Part shown: piece by piece, positions 52,211 through 62,672 of the stretch
Layout of the letters: each line of letters begins with the position of its first letter
How positions within the stretch are numbered: position 1 is the stretch's first letter
Source: Oegoconia quadripuncta
Lineage: Eukaryota; Arthropoda; Insecta; Lepidoptera; Autostichidae
DNA: 64,000 bases
Assembly (NCBI GenBank): GCA_949316235.1
Contig: OX438744.1
Span: 26,337,578-26,401,577 of the forward strand
Direction: 5' to 3'
Program-made: the position numbers and the translations under genes
Notes under the pieces: model-generated
Seen by the model: only the letters and a program-made list of their open reading frames with translations
The model's database searches: none
Told to the model about the DNA's origin: nothing

Positions 52211-52680
52211 AGAATCTTTATTTTTCTGTCGCTTGAAGTCCAAACTGTCAAATTGATGCCATGGTCAAGGTCACAACCCACCGTCTCTTCACGTGGCATC
52301 TCGAGACACAGAACATAAACCGACGTTTGCGGTCGTGAGCCACAGATGACATAAATTAAATTAGCCGAGGACGGAGCGGGTGACTATTGTCATGCAAATC
52401 CTGCGGGGCGGGGGGAGGGGCGAGATTATGAAAATGGCCTTAATGATATCTGTGCGTATTTGCTTTTTTCCGAGATTTATTCTCTTTGAGATGGAGCTTC
52501 TGCGTTGTGGCCTTGGGGTGATGTATCGTAGGAATATTGTGCAGAAAATTGTGTACAAAATATTGCGATTTCAGTGACTGAGCCTCAAAAGTGATTTATA
52601 AGTGTAGGAATAGGTGCGTGCGGGTTTGAATCCGGCAGAGTTTATATAATAGTACTCTAGTACATACATGTATATGCTTT
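52211..52680. other. Unassigned; GC-rich short block
   Basis: 52395-52425 contains GCGGGGCGGGGGGAGGGGCG. A GGTTTGAATCC near 52623 resembles a B box, but no SINE surrounds it. Confidence 0.35.
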
Positions 52681-52903
52681 CTAAATATTATAACATAAAA
52701 TAATAATTAATCATTTTGTACTATAAAAACCTTTTTTTTTTTAAAGCAACCTCTCGTGGTTCTTGCTTGTTCTTCTCAGGGGAAAATTGCCTTTTGAACA
52801 AGCAGTAGCTTAAAAAATGTGAAATCTGACTCTGTTTCTGACTCTGAATCTGTTAAGTGTATCTTGTGTACCTACAAAATAAAGTATTTTACAGTTGATT
52901 TAA
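52681..52903 (+). pseudogene. LINE-D 3' UTR fragment
   Basis: CTTGCTTGTTCTTCTCAGGG, GAAAATTGCCTTTTGAACAA and CTACAAAATAAAGTATTTT. No coding part remains. Confidence 0.8.
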
Positions 52904-53487
52904 TTTTTTTTTCAAAAATGGATTGATATGCGAATGGCGGGATTCGTAGGGTTCTTGTCATGCGAAATTTATTTGGAACTAATATTTTCTCCAAGTTTTC
53001 TTTATTTATTTAATTTAATGATGCAATTATGTGGATTAAGCTATAAACGCGACCGTCAAATGACAAAATTAATGCTTTATTCGTTGATAATTTCGAAAAA
53101 AAAAACTACCTATGCCAATACCTTCCATTTCACTTACTTAATATGTCCTATTTTTTTCCTTAAGGTAAAAAACTCATCATACCGGATACAATCACGTCCT
53201 TTACTCGATCTACTCTCAAAATTACTGCAGAAAATAAAACACATGCACGACATTGAACTCATGTAAATAAAACTTTTTTCTTTCTAAATGAGCACTTGTA
53301 TACTAATCCTAAGGAATAGGCCCCGTCTTATTACATAAATTATTATATAACCTTAAAAGGAGTGTCCCAGCAAAATATGTAACTAAACTAAGCTTAAAGC
53401 ATATAAAATGTTTTTAGTTATTTATTTTTAACATAAATTTGATTGTCAACTGCTAATAATCCATTAAAAGGAAATCCTAACTTATCC
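52904..53487. other. Unassigned; long AT-rich frame
   Basis: The 112-residue frame at 52928-53266 has a hydrophobic N-terminal part but strongly AT-driven composition. I do not regard it as a gene without outside evidence. Confidence 0.35.
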
Positions 53488-53655
53488 AAGCTAATATATA
53501 CAAATGCGAAAGTTTGTATATGTGGATGTACGTATGTGTGTTTGTTACCTCTTCACGCCTAAGCGGCTGAACGAATTTGGATGAAATTAACATATAGGCT
53601 AATTTTTATGCTGATCTGATTTTAATGAAAGTCGTGTGTAACAGCCAGTATGAAA
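53488..53655 (-). repeat. Rep-G, reverse
   Basis: AAATGCGAAAGTTTGTATAT, TGTTACCTCTTCACGCCTAA and TGGATGAAATTAACATATAG match Rep-G in complement. Confidence 0.7.
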
Positions 53656-53734
53656 TAAGATTACAAGTAATCAAACAATGGCCCTTCAGTTATACACATT
53701 ATACAAACACTTGTAAAAGTTATTTAACCGTTGT

Positions 53735-53870
53735 CCTTTTATTTTATTTAATTACTGCGAATTGAGGCTTCATTTCGAAAACCATACAACAACCTGAATA
53801 ATTGTGCGGTTGAATATTTTTTTGTATACTATGTTTCTGCAACAAATAAAAACGTTTTATCTATCAATCG
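53735..53870 (+). repeat. Rep-J-type, TATC-tailed
   Basis: Sister of 3925-4075, ending AAACGTTTTATCTATCAATC. Confidence 0.6.
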
Positions 53871-53910
53871 CTAATGTTATTTGTGAATATCAGTGTGTAG
53901 CGGGATTAAA

Positions 53911-53959
53911 GCGTAGCAATTGTGCTACGACGCGTAGCAATTGTGCTACGACGCGTAGC
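53911..53959. repeat. 21-bp tandem of near-palindromic unit
   Basis: GCGTAGCAATTGTGCTACGA plus C occurs twice (53911-53931, 53932-53952), then a partial third. Each unit has GTAGCA/TGCTAC arms. Confidence 0.9.
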
Positions 53960-54464
53960 CGGCTTTACAAAGTGGCGTAGCTGATTTAAGCCGTAACACA
54001 AATTTGGCTATTGTCGTGATATTTCAATATACTCTCTATTCATTAGTGGACTAGGTTATCATTCCTAAATCTCGTGCAATATTTGAAATATAATTATTAT
54101 GCATTTTCCTTTGCACCGAGCAGAAAGTGATTTATAATTTCCACCGAGTGTGAGTGCATGCTGAGTTGGACACCTTTTTGGCTCCACCTTGCGACACCGA
54201 CATTTAGATGGCAAACACAATATTTACTTTTTGTATGTGTCTCGACTGTGGGTCCTGTTTGTTTGTGTCATGAGATGGGTTCAAATATTTCTTTTTTTTT
54301 TCTTTGAGCGTTCACTCCGCAGGGAATAATCTGCTTTTCTTCCAATATAATGTAATCCATTTACAAAATGTAATTTTCACTCACAGTAGCTTAAAATAAC
54401 GCACGCCCATTTTTAAATTTAATAAAATTATACCTATACATTCATATTAATTATTAAGTTATGC
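53960..54464. other. Unassigned sequence
   Basis: Nothing was recognised. Confidence 0.4.
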
Positions 54465-54612
54465 AGTGTGAAAGAAGACGTAGTGACAAAGATTGAAAAA
54501 GGTATGCTGAGATGGTTTGGACATGTGGAGAGGATGAATGAAAGAAGACTAACGATATACGATGTGAATATGGATGGTAGTGTTGGTAGGGGAATACCAT
54601 GTACCAACGTAC
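54465..54612 (+). pseudogene. RTE/L1-like LINE C-terminal fragment
   Basis: VKEDVVTKIEKGMLRWFGHV, ERMNERRLTIYDVN and GSVGRGIP match the RWFGHVxRMxxxRL...GRGRP pattern of such polymerases. It is in frame for ~45 codons but truncated at both ends. Confidence 0.75.
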
Positions 54613-54775
54613 TATGATTACATCACATTGGAGGCTCTTGACGTGGAGCTCCTCTGAAAGCTACAGCATATGCTGAGATCCATCTCAGTCCATTTTTGAC
54701 ATCATACTGCACTCACAGCATTTAAAAATCTCCCTGTATCTGTATATTGTAGTAATAGTAATTAATATTAATAAT

Positions 54776-55190
54776 TCTTCTTCTTTTCGTGTCGAGGCAA
54801 GTTTCAAATTTTATTGGACCAAAACTTAGCCACTCTAACAGCACTGTCTGTGGCGTTAAGGAGGTCGTCAAAGGTGCAGCTGTCAGGACAAGCGGGGCAG
54901 GACAATACGTGATCCATTGTCTGTGGGGAGACTCCGCACTCGCATCGATCACTCCCGCCATCGGAGAAGCCCCACCTGCACAGATTATCTTTGCTGCGGC
55001 CAACCTGAGTTCGAAGCCGATTTAAGGATTTCCATGTTGGCCATGGCAAATCGTGTCCAGGAGGAAGAGACTCCTTGAGCGGGAGGAACGACGCAAGAGA
55101 GTATCTTTGCTGCCACAGGCTGCAGCGAGCATCCGAAGCCACACCTTGTACGGGAGCAACGCACTTCAAAAAGCTATTACGACTATTATT
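54776..55190 (-). pseudogene. LINE-Z 3' end, reverse
   Basis: A 121-residue frame (54804-55169) reads the same zinc-knuckle C-terminus as at 9.5 kb: SLASFLPLKESLPPGHDLPW, WKSLNRLRTQVGRSKDNLCR, CECGVSPQTMDHVLSCPACP, ending RVAKFWSNKI. It is uninterrupted, so the natural C-terminus is visible. The flanks carry ATATTAATAAT at 54765-54775 and 55191-55201, a possible 11-bp duplication in AT-rich DNA. Confidence 0.85.
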
Positions 55191-55201
55191 ATATTAATAA
55201 T

Positions 55202-55784
55202 AGTAATAGTAAATAAGTAGTAGTAATTAATACTGTTGTTGCTATAGTGTGGTGTCAAATAAATATATGGATATGTCTATCAAATCGGGGACGTCTTAAA
55301 GAAAGGTCAATTCAACAGTACCCTAAACCGTCGGGCATGTATGAACAACCTAAGTGTGTATGAAGCAAAAGAGGTGTATCAGGATCGTAGCAAGTGGAAG
55401 TCGATGGTCTCGGCCTACCCCTACGGAAAACAGACGTGACTTTACGTATGTATGTTTTCATATTAACGTACGATGCAAGTATGCATTTTGCCTAAATCAG
55501 CGAATTTGTACGTCGCGCGGCGCGTACGAACAGCAACAAAACCGCGCCTGCTTATTGCATTGCATTTATTTATTTATTTATGAAAAACTACTTAACTACT
55601 TAGCTTAGAACTTCAAAATAAATAAATAAATAATAGTTTATATGATGAAAAGTTTGCCTTATTTTTTGCATTCGTACTATGTAATATTTATATACACCTG
55701 TAACGCTGTTGGTTTCTTTAATAAATAAATAAATAAATCATAAAAAGGTTATTACAAAAGTTGTGACTATCTGAATGAGTCCCA
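55202..55784. other. Unassigned sequence
   Basis: ATTTATTT/AATAAATA runs lie at 55564-55577, 55617-55633 and 55720-55738. No repeat or gene was called. Confidence 0.4.
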
Positions 55785-55915
55785 AATATTATAAAATTTA
55801 TATAATTCAGTATAATTTTTGTTCTAAAACGAACAAAATAACGGGTTTCTTGCGTCGCTTCTTTTCACAAGATGATTGCCCTTACCGAAGAGGCTTGGAA
55901 TGAAATGAAATGAAT
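55785..55915 (+). repeat. Rep-S, partial
   Basis: GGGTTTCTTGCGTCGCTTCT and GATGATTGCCCTTACCGAAG match 28705-28765. The sequence diverges after AATGAAATGAAATG. Confidence 0.6.
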
Positions 55916-56765
55916 TAATTGCATGTAAATTTGGGTTACAAATTTGCAGATTTTTTACATTCAGTAAAATGGTATCGCCAAACCCTACCTGTTCAGGTGC
56001 ACATAAATTATAGTGATTAAAAATAAAGCTGTCAATAAAACATAAGATTTAAAACTCTTTTTTGTCAATAAAACCGAATATTCAGTCAACTTCTGATGTC
56101 AAAATACAAGTAATTTAAAATATTATAACATTCAATTTATTCAATTTCAATTAATAAGATATTGGACATATTGTCTGACATATATATGCTATTGTTTCCT
56201 ATAAAAGTTGAATTGACATTCAAGTATTGAAGTTTGTTTATATAGCTGTTATGTGTACCAAGTTCACAAATTTACCTCTATTACTTGTAAAACTCGTTTA
56301 GAGAACATTTTGGGGTGTTTTTGTATTCACACGAGCAATAAACACGAAAGTTTTTGTTTATGAGCGGTTGTGTAGAGGTCACTGACCACGGAGTCAACGA
56401 CCTCAGGTTTTGAGCCCTATACGCTTTACCTCAATCAAACTCGTCACACAAAGGGAAGCCTGAATCAAAATATTCCTTCTAAAAGAAAATGCGTAGGTAT
56501 AAATCGAAGGATCCTGAATAGAATAATTTCAGCCGATATTTGAATTAGGACACTAGGCCCTGCCAAAACATGAAATGGCGGCAATAGATCATTATATTTA
56601 TATTATATATAAAATGTATTTATTCATCACGAAACGACAATTATTGTATATCAATATCTGCACGGCACTAACATCAGTAGTTTAAAAAACAACTATATTT
56701 CCAAAATGACCGCGATATAACTTTATATATATATAATAAATAATACATATTTCGGGCACATAGGA
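55916..56765. other. Mostly unassigned
   Basis: A faint Rep-S-like end (GAATTGACATTCAAG..TTGAAGTTTG) lies near 56207-56237. The rest is unassigned. Confidence 0.35.
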
Positions 56766-56933
56766 TTCACGAATCGGACGCGGCGTCAATCCCCAGCGGG
56801 GTATATGTTTAGTACTCGGTTTGGTTGGTGCTAGGGCATTTTAAACTTACCGCCATCTTATCTAAAGTCTGCCTCCAAACAGCAATGTTAATAGCATTGT
56901 TGTGTTCCGGTTGTCAGAGATAAGATAACCATC
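56766..56933 (+). mobile_element. SINE-A, partial head and body
   Basis: It starts within the head (ATTCACGAATCGGA, B-box-like GTCAATCCCC) and ends at GATAAGATAACC; the tail is lost. The 178-bp repeated block begins immediately after it. Confidence 0.8.
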
Positions 56934-57111
56934 ATCTATCTATTTCAATTTTTTTCTTTTCATCTGTTTGTTGAGAAAAGTTTTAAGTTTGGTATAACTG
57001 TCATAGTCTATCGGAGGTTTTCAAAACTATCAATCTTTTTATATATTTTTTTTTATGCACAACGGGTTAGCACTTGACCTCAATCACACCTGATGTTAAG
57101 TGAAGATGAGG
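56934..57111. repeat. 178-bp block identical to 63418-63595
   Basis: The block is base-for-base identical by eye. The first ~117 bp is not part of any other family here, and the rest is the 3' tail of a reverse SINE-A. Confidence 0.92.
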
Positions 57112-57379
57112 TCGAAGATTGGAAGCGTACTGACCCGGAAACCCCAACACATTTGGGGGACTGGCTATCTTATCTCTGACAACCGGAACACAACAATGCT
57201 ATTAACATTGCTGCTTGGCGGCAGATTTAGATAAGATGGTGGTAGCTAGCCAGGCGGACATTTAAAATGCCCTACCACCAACCATACCGAGTACTTAAAC
57301 AAGTACCCCGCTGAGGATCGAACCCGCGACCTCCGAATCGTAAACCCAATGTTGTTTACATTGAGCCACGGAGGCGGTT
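57044..57379 (-). mobile_element. SINE-A, full-length, reverse
   Basis: This complete copy is used here as the comparison for the LINE-W tail. Confidence 0.92.
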
Positions 57380-57710
57380 AGCAATATACCCAAATAATGC
57401 TAACAAAAGTCCTCAACTTTTGTGACAATCGGTAGGTATTACAGGTATACAATCTAGTTCAGTTTTCAGACTCTCACAAAGGGAGATCATTCCATATTTC
57501 CTTCTCGAGAGCTCACCACCAAATTAAATCCTATTAAAGTGGTCACTGAGGGGGGGCACGCGCGGGGGGTCACCATCGACAAGCCGGTGAGGCATTATTT
57601 TTAACTTTGACAAAGGGTACCGCAATGAACGTACACGCGTCGCTGCCCTCAATGCTCAGCGTGTAAACACAGATTTTTTTTCTAATATTATTCTTATAAA
57701 TATTACTATG
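57380..57710. other. Unassigned sequence
   Basis: GGGGGGGCACGCGCGGGGGG lies at about 57550-57569. No repeat or gene was recognised. Confidence 0.4.
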
Positions 57711-57945
57711 TTTTTTTTATGATTGACTGGATTCGCGTTTGACCACAATCTCACCTGATGGAAAGTGACGCTGTGGTCGAAGATGAAGCTCGCGATCCCA
57801 GTAAATGCCCATTCACTCTGCTCTTGAAGATCCCAAGGTTGTAAGATTCAGGAAAGACTGACGCCGGAAGGAAGTGCCATGCCTTGGCTGTTCGGATGAT
57901 GAAAGAAGAATCGAACTTGCTAGTGCGAATGTTCGGTATATTAAC
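57711..57945 (-). pseudogene. LINE-W C-terminus and 3' tail
   Basis: The reverse strand is open for ~60 codons: RTSKFDSSFIIRTAKAWHFL, PASVFPESYNLGIFKSRVNG, HLLGSRASSSTTASLSIR and a stop (57751-57753). The WHxLPxSVFP...FKxRV pattern is the conserved C-terminus of CR1/jockey-type polymerases. The tail ends CATAAAAAAAA. It is truncated upstream and so non-functional. The last ~70 bp aligns without gaps to the SINE-A tail. Confidence 0.82.
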
Positions 57946-58075
57946 TATATACGGGTATATATACTAGCTGGTAATCTGGCTTTAGATGTATATATACATA
58001 CCCTATATGGCTGACAATAGATGCAAGTCGCATTCGCTATTCGTTTTCGATTAGCGACGTTAAGCAATGGTTGTT

Positions 58076-58120
58076 TTCTATGCACAAGCAGTTAGTACTT
58101 GTCTTCAATCACACCAGGGG
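58076..58120 (-). mobile_element. SINE-A tail scrap
   Basis: ATGCACAAGCAGTTAGTACT and TCAATCACACCAGG match the tail only. Confidence 0.65.
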
Positions 58121-58364
58121 CTCTACTCACTAACGAAAACAACTTCGGACGGCTCTAACTACGGACTTTTTCTTCTGTTAAGAATCCTTTATGTGCATAC
58201 TCGTAACTTCAGACGTTCCTTGCGTCCCGTACTAACTTGTGAGGTGCAACTATAAAAAAGAAGTAAAATAATGATGATTGGTTTATAAATGACACAGCAA
58301 ACTGCAAAAGACAAAGTGTGAAGTTACGTCCGTCCCAAGCTATTTTCGTCAGAAAGTAGACCCC
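58121..58364. other. Unassigned sequence
   Basis: Nothing was recognised. Confidence 0.4.
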
Positions 58365-58645
58365 CCTTATGTTAAGCGTAGATGAGGGAAAAGCGTACTA
58401 ACCCGAAAACCCTATCTTATTTAAGGAACTGGCTTTCTTATCTCTGACAACCGGAACACAACAATGCTATTAACATTGCTGTTTGGCGGCAGATTTAGAT
58501 AAGATGGTAGTAGCTAGCCAGGCGGACATTTAATATGCCCTACCACCAACCAAACCGAGTACTAAACATGTATCCCGCTGGGGATCGAACCCGCGACCTC
58601 CGAAACGTAAACCCAATGTTGTTTACATTGAGCCACGGAGGCGGT
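58365..58645 (-). mobile_element. SINE-A, reverse, tail end lost
   Basis: It starts in the ATGTTAAGCGTAGATGAGG block and runs to the head CCACGGAGGCGG. It lacks the terminal ~45 bp and T run. Confidence 0.88.
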
Positions 58646-58929
58646 TAAAAGGCCATTCTCTTGCAAATTAACTGACGTTCGGCCAGTGGTCGTCAGAGCT
58701 GAAGCTATCTCCGAAAGGGCGTCAGGCTTGCGTTGGAACGTGCGGGTGAATATAAATACGCCACTTACCGTCACTACATGTTACAGTGAACGGCAAGACA
58801 AGCATATTCGACTAGTAATACATAGTAGCGGCTTTAATATCGTCATTTTAAACAGGTGTCGTTTGATTTGGTTTCATTTTATATATAGGTAAATACACTT
58901 TATATATTGCTTTGTATTCCTAGACAAAG
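58646..58929. other. Unassigned sequence
   Basis: Nothing was recognised. Confidence 0.4.
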
Positions 58930-59205
58930 TCAAAGTCAACAATGCAGTATACAGAGTACACTGAAATAGTCAATTTTACATTTATTAAGCTACTGTTTAT
59001 TCAAAATGCAAGAAGAACAAGCAATAAACTCGAAGGATTGCTCTTTAAAAATCAGGCTTTGATTTTACATAAAGGTTTTTATATTATAAAAAGGATTTAT
59101 ATTTCATTATTAATTGTGAAATAGCTTGGCATGCGAACGATCTGATTATGTCCAGGGATGATTATCATCTAAATTGTCTGATATTTTATAATATGCTTTG
59201 TCCTG
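58930..59205 (-). pseudogene. LINE-D 3' end, reverse
   Basis: It runs from CAAAGTCAACAATGCAG (tail) through AAGCTACTGTTTATTC and AATTGTGAAATAGC to CATCTAAATTGTCTGATATT, the last codons of LINE-D. It is truncated there. Confidence 0.78.
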
Positions 59206-59369
59206 CTCATTCGCTACAACGAAATATACAACTATCCCACTCTCAGTCCTACGTCGCGCGCGACACACAATGTCATGCTACGGGGCTTAGTATTTGCGGT
59301 TGGTTTATTGTATAATTTAATTTCTAGTTATTCCAATTTTATTTTAAAGAGTCACATTCATTATCACCA

Positions 59370-59745
59370 TCACATCAATCACAGCACGTCTATTGCTGAA
59401 CATCGTCCTCCTCCATAGGTTGGAAGCGGCCTCCATCCAGCGACTTCCAGTAGAGCGATTAGGTCATCTATCCATCTTGAAGGTGGATAACCTATGTTTG
59501 ATGGGATGTGGTCTCTACTCCAAAACCTTAATACCCCACCGACCATCAGTTCTTCGAGCTATGTGACCTGCTTACTACCACTTCAACTGACTAATCCGCT
59601 GGGCTATAGACCTTCGTTTGCCCACGAATTTCTGCATTCCTGGTTCGCTCATTTAGTGGAACGCCGAGCATCGCCCTCTTCGTGGTTCGTTGCGTGACTT
59701 TGTTTACGAGGTCCATAGTGAGAGACCACGTCTCAGGGTCACATT
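59370..59745 (-). pseudogene. RTE-like LINE 3' end, reverse
   Basis: Blocks GGTTGGAAGCGGCCTCCATC, CAGCGACTTCC, GTTCTTCGAGCTATGTGACC, TAATCCGCTGGGCTATAG and CATAGTGAGAGACCACGTCT. The coding part is frameshifted. Confidence 0.78.
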
Positions 59746-60600
59746 CATTTGTATAATATTAGGGGTCACAGATAGACTTAACCGGCGGTAAGTTCGACAT
59801 GCCCACTCTAACACCTTCCAACTAGTGAGGGTTGCGTTAGTCGCTCCACGTCGCGACTAATTGATACAAAGCGTCGGCGTGACAGAAACGATTTATTAAT
59901 TACCACCCCCTCCCTCCCCCTCTCCACCTTGCGACCCCCGTCGGCACGCGAATTCATTCTAATTGCTCATACCGTTACCCTGAGCCATAATATTTGAGCG
60001 ATTTATGAATGTGATACGTCTATGAAAAATGAAAGTGTTGTAAAGGTAAAATAGGTACCTTGTAGGTGGACCTTTTACGGTGCGCGGTCTACTCTAGAAC
60101 GTTTGTGTTTCACTGCATGTGAGATGCAATCAGGTATGAAGAAATCCTGATAGTTTGTATGATGATGTATGATGTGTATTGTAAAGTTAATTTACATATC
60201 TCTTGCTCTGTAAGTAGTCACTGAATGCCGGGGTGTATGGATATCATTACAGCATAGGTATCAAAACCTACCATGTAATGTTAGCATTACAGCATAGGTT
60301 TTGGAATTTGAAAAAAGAACTGTCATACTCATACTGCAAGAAGAATATTTTTAAAAAGTTTTTTTTTTCTCGCTAGGTATCGATTATTTACTCGAATCGG
60401 AATCGAGACAATTTTTATTAGAATTTATGAAGATTTTATTTTAAATATCGAACTATTTGTTTCGCAGTCACGTCGTATGTTAGTTGAAATCGATTTAAAA
60501 ATCAAACTGGCCAGCACGATTTGACGCGCTTGCGTGCCATAAAATCGTGAAGAGTAAAAAAGGCAGTCGACTAGCTAGGCGCGAAAGTAAATATCTCGTG
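59746..60600. other. Unassigned; local hairpin
   Basis: 60263-60302 has CAAAACCTACCATGTAATG facing CATTACAGCATAGGTTTTG (16 of 19 pair), and ATTACAGCATAGGT occurs twice in tandem. The rest is unassigned. Confidence 0.45.
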
Positions 60601-60631
60601 TTTTGGAGTTCTTTCTCAAAAGTTTTGAAAA

Positions 60632-60819
60632 ATGTCAAGTGACGAAGACATGGATCTAACCCCCGATTTTATAAAAGAACAAGCAAAAACAGTTTTAGAA
60701 AAGTCACTCAAACTGAAGTCTTAATATCACAAACTCATACTCAAACTGTAAATATTCCTAAAAAGAACTTGACCATATCTTTTACAAATTGTTCTAATTT
60801 TACTATTAATTTTAATTAA
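60632..60819 (+). pseudogene. Frameshifted small ORF with UTR-like context
   Basis: An ATG in good context (GAAAAATGTC) opens an acidic start MSSDEDMDLTPDFIKEQAKT and stops at 60724. The -1 frame is open across 60694-60819 and reads KVTQTEVLISQTHTQTVNIP and KKNLTISFTNCSNFTINFN before a stop. Joined at about 60695 they would give ~62 residues. AATAAA follows at 60840-60845. No repeat copy was found in the window. It could be a decayed small gene, a retrocopy or a transposon remnant. The family was not recognised. Confidence 0.35.
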
Positions 60820-60839
60820 ATACACATGTTTTTCTCTTC

Positions 60840-60845
60840 AATAAA
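60840..60845 (+). promoter_or_regulatory. Possible polyadenylation signal
   Basis: AATAAA lies 21 bp after the stop at 60819 and is followed by a T-rich GCTTTCTTGTTTTT stretch. It is only meaningful if 60632-60819 is or was a gene. Confidence 0.3.
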
Positions 60846-60924
60846 TGTTCACAGAAACCTGCTTTCTTGTTTTTACTTACCTCACAATCGATATGTAAAG
60901 CAGAGTGTTTATCTCGGGTGTAAG

Positions 60925-60970
60925 CATCAATTGCATACTCGGGCCAAAAACCTCGTATGCAATTGATGTC
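60925..60970. repeat. Hairpin, ~14-bp arms
   Basis: CATCAATTGCATAC pairs with GTATGCAATTGATG across a short spacer containing TCGGGCC. Confidence 0.8.
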
Positions 60971-61527
60971 ATACAGCCCTTGGTTAACAATCTACTATTA
61001 ATTGGTATTTATGTGTGTGTATCTATCGCGAGCTAAGAAGTGCTGTGAAATCAAACGAATCATTGACATAGTTGGATGCCATGTAGTCAACGTCCAGTGT
61101 CGAAGTAAAAGTGAGTGTGACTGGTATTATAGTTTAAAAACATTTACTTATTACAAAATATTTAGGTACTTACTATTTACGAAACATTATAAATAAATTT
61201 TAAGGGTTTAATTCAAATGTTTACTACCTATGTGCATAGGGAAGGAACTGCCTTGAGATTACGTAACTTCATCGGTATCGTTATCGATTGCGTTGACCAA
61301 TGTGAAACCGTCAAATTGCCGAGCGAGCGATGAGCCAGCCAATCACATGTCAGAACGTAACCGATGGCGATAACAATGAAATTGTGTAATAGAACCCCTG
61401 ATCTTCAAGATAGAGGTTTGACCTAGTTTGAGGATCAGAGTCCAAGCATTAGAATTTATAAGCACTTTAGTAATTAGACTGTTACTGGTAATTTTTTGTT
61501 GAAAATAAATAAACAAATAAAAAATAA
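60971..61527. other. Unassigned sequence
   Basis: Nothing was recognised. Confidence 0.4.
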
Positions 61528-61674
61528 GTACGGCTGTAGCACACACATACTCTAGTGTATCCTGATGTTACTTTTATGAATTGTCATAAAATATGTTTAT
61601 CCAATTGCTTTGGAACTTATGGTATGTGTGTGACTGGAGATACAAATAAACGATCTATCTATCTATCTATCTAA
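61528..61674 (+). repeat. Rep-J, TATC-tailed
   Basis: It is nearly identical to 45339-45483 and ends (ATCT)n at 61653-61672. Confidence 0.78.
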
Positions 61675-61747
61675 GTTTGATTGAAGAAATCCGTAGATGA
61701 ACGAAAGTCACGGATACAGCCCAGCGATTAGTAGGTTGAGTGGGCAG

Positions 61748-61868
61748 GACACATAGCCTCAAACTTCAAGCATTTATTTCAACGTATAAGATATATGGTA
61801 CCATTTGTTGAACGTCAAATTAAATCTACTGGAAATAATAAAGGCTTATTGCATTTATCTGTCCGTCT
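61748..61868 (-). repeat. Rep-S, reverse
   Basis: TCAAACTTCAAGCATTTATT, AAATCTACTGGAAATAATAA and GCATTTATCTGTC are the complement of 28790-28888. Confidence 0.7.
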
Positions 61869-61871
61869 TAT

Positions 61872-61958
61872 TTACATAACGTCACGACCTTTTTCCCAAA
61901 TAGGGTGGTCAGAGATTTCCCAAAGAATAATGTTTAGGTGTTTCAAACATTAAAAGTA
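61872..61958 (-). repeat. Rep-L fragment, reverse
   Basis: ACATAACGTCACGACCTTTT and TCCCAAATAGGGTGGTCA match 37537-37580. Confidence 0.65.
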
Positions 61959-62084
61959 ACAGTATTTCGTTCTAATAGGTCTGGATATTTGACTTTCACC
62001 TCCGTTTTTTTTTCGTACAGTTTTAAATAATATTTCGTACAGTTACACCATTTATCTAAATAAATTAATTAATATCCTTAGACA

Positions 62085-62284
62085 TACACACAGCGCCTTC
62101 TAGTTCCACAGTAAGCAACTATAGGCTTGTGTTGTGGATACCAGATGGTTGATATACTACATAAATACATTTTTTTTTGTAAATAAATACTTATTATAAA
62201 TGAAAACATCCATAACTCGGGTACACATGTCCGTATTCATCACACAAGCATATGCCCTTAGCGGGATTCGAACCCGCAACCTTT
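62085..62284 (-). mobile_element. SINE-C, reverse, head cut by SINE-B
   Basis: Tail to B box (GGGATTCGAACCCGC) is present. The head end stops at CAACCTTTTAGTC, where SINE-B starts. Confidence 0.85.
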
Positions 62285-62287
62285 TAG

Positions 62288-62474
62288 TCTAAGTCTAGAC
62301 CCAAACTAAGCAAAACATTGTACTATGTATATGTAATATTTGTATAAATGTTTATATAGGCTTTTATGACTCTGGATTAAATGTTCGGATTCATCACATT
62401 ACCTCTTGTGGGATTCGAAACCGCAATCGTTGGTTTCGCTGAAAGAGCCCATCTACTACACCAAGCGGTCGTCA
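62288..62474 (-). mobile_element. SINE-B, reverse, diverged
   Basis: AAACTAAGCAAA, TGTTTATATAGGC and the head GGTTTCGCTGAAAG...ACCAAGCGGTCGTC, with several deletions. Confidence 0.8.
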
Positions 62475-62488
62475 ATGAAATATATGTT

Positions 62489-62672
62489 AACGATTTTTAT
62501 GTGTGCTGGGCTAATCCTCTTTAATCTCCAGGGGAAGGGCATTGTATGCTGAGATACAGGTTGCATAAACCTAGTTCGGCAGCTATGGCTTTTGTATTAG
62601 TGGTACTAAGTATAGCCTAACATATTTAGTTTCAACTATGTAACATTTTCTGAATAAACATTATTATTATTT
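62489..62672 (+). repeat. Rep-N (LINE 3'-end-like)
   Basis: This is the forward copy of 30160-30352. It ends GAATAAACATTATTATTATT, so the 3' end is at the right. Confidence 0.75.

Noticed and set aside
52928..53266. 112-residue ORF as a membrane protein
   Set aside because: Its hydrophobicity follows from AT-rich codons. There is no supporting context.
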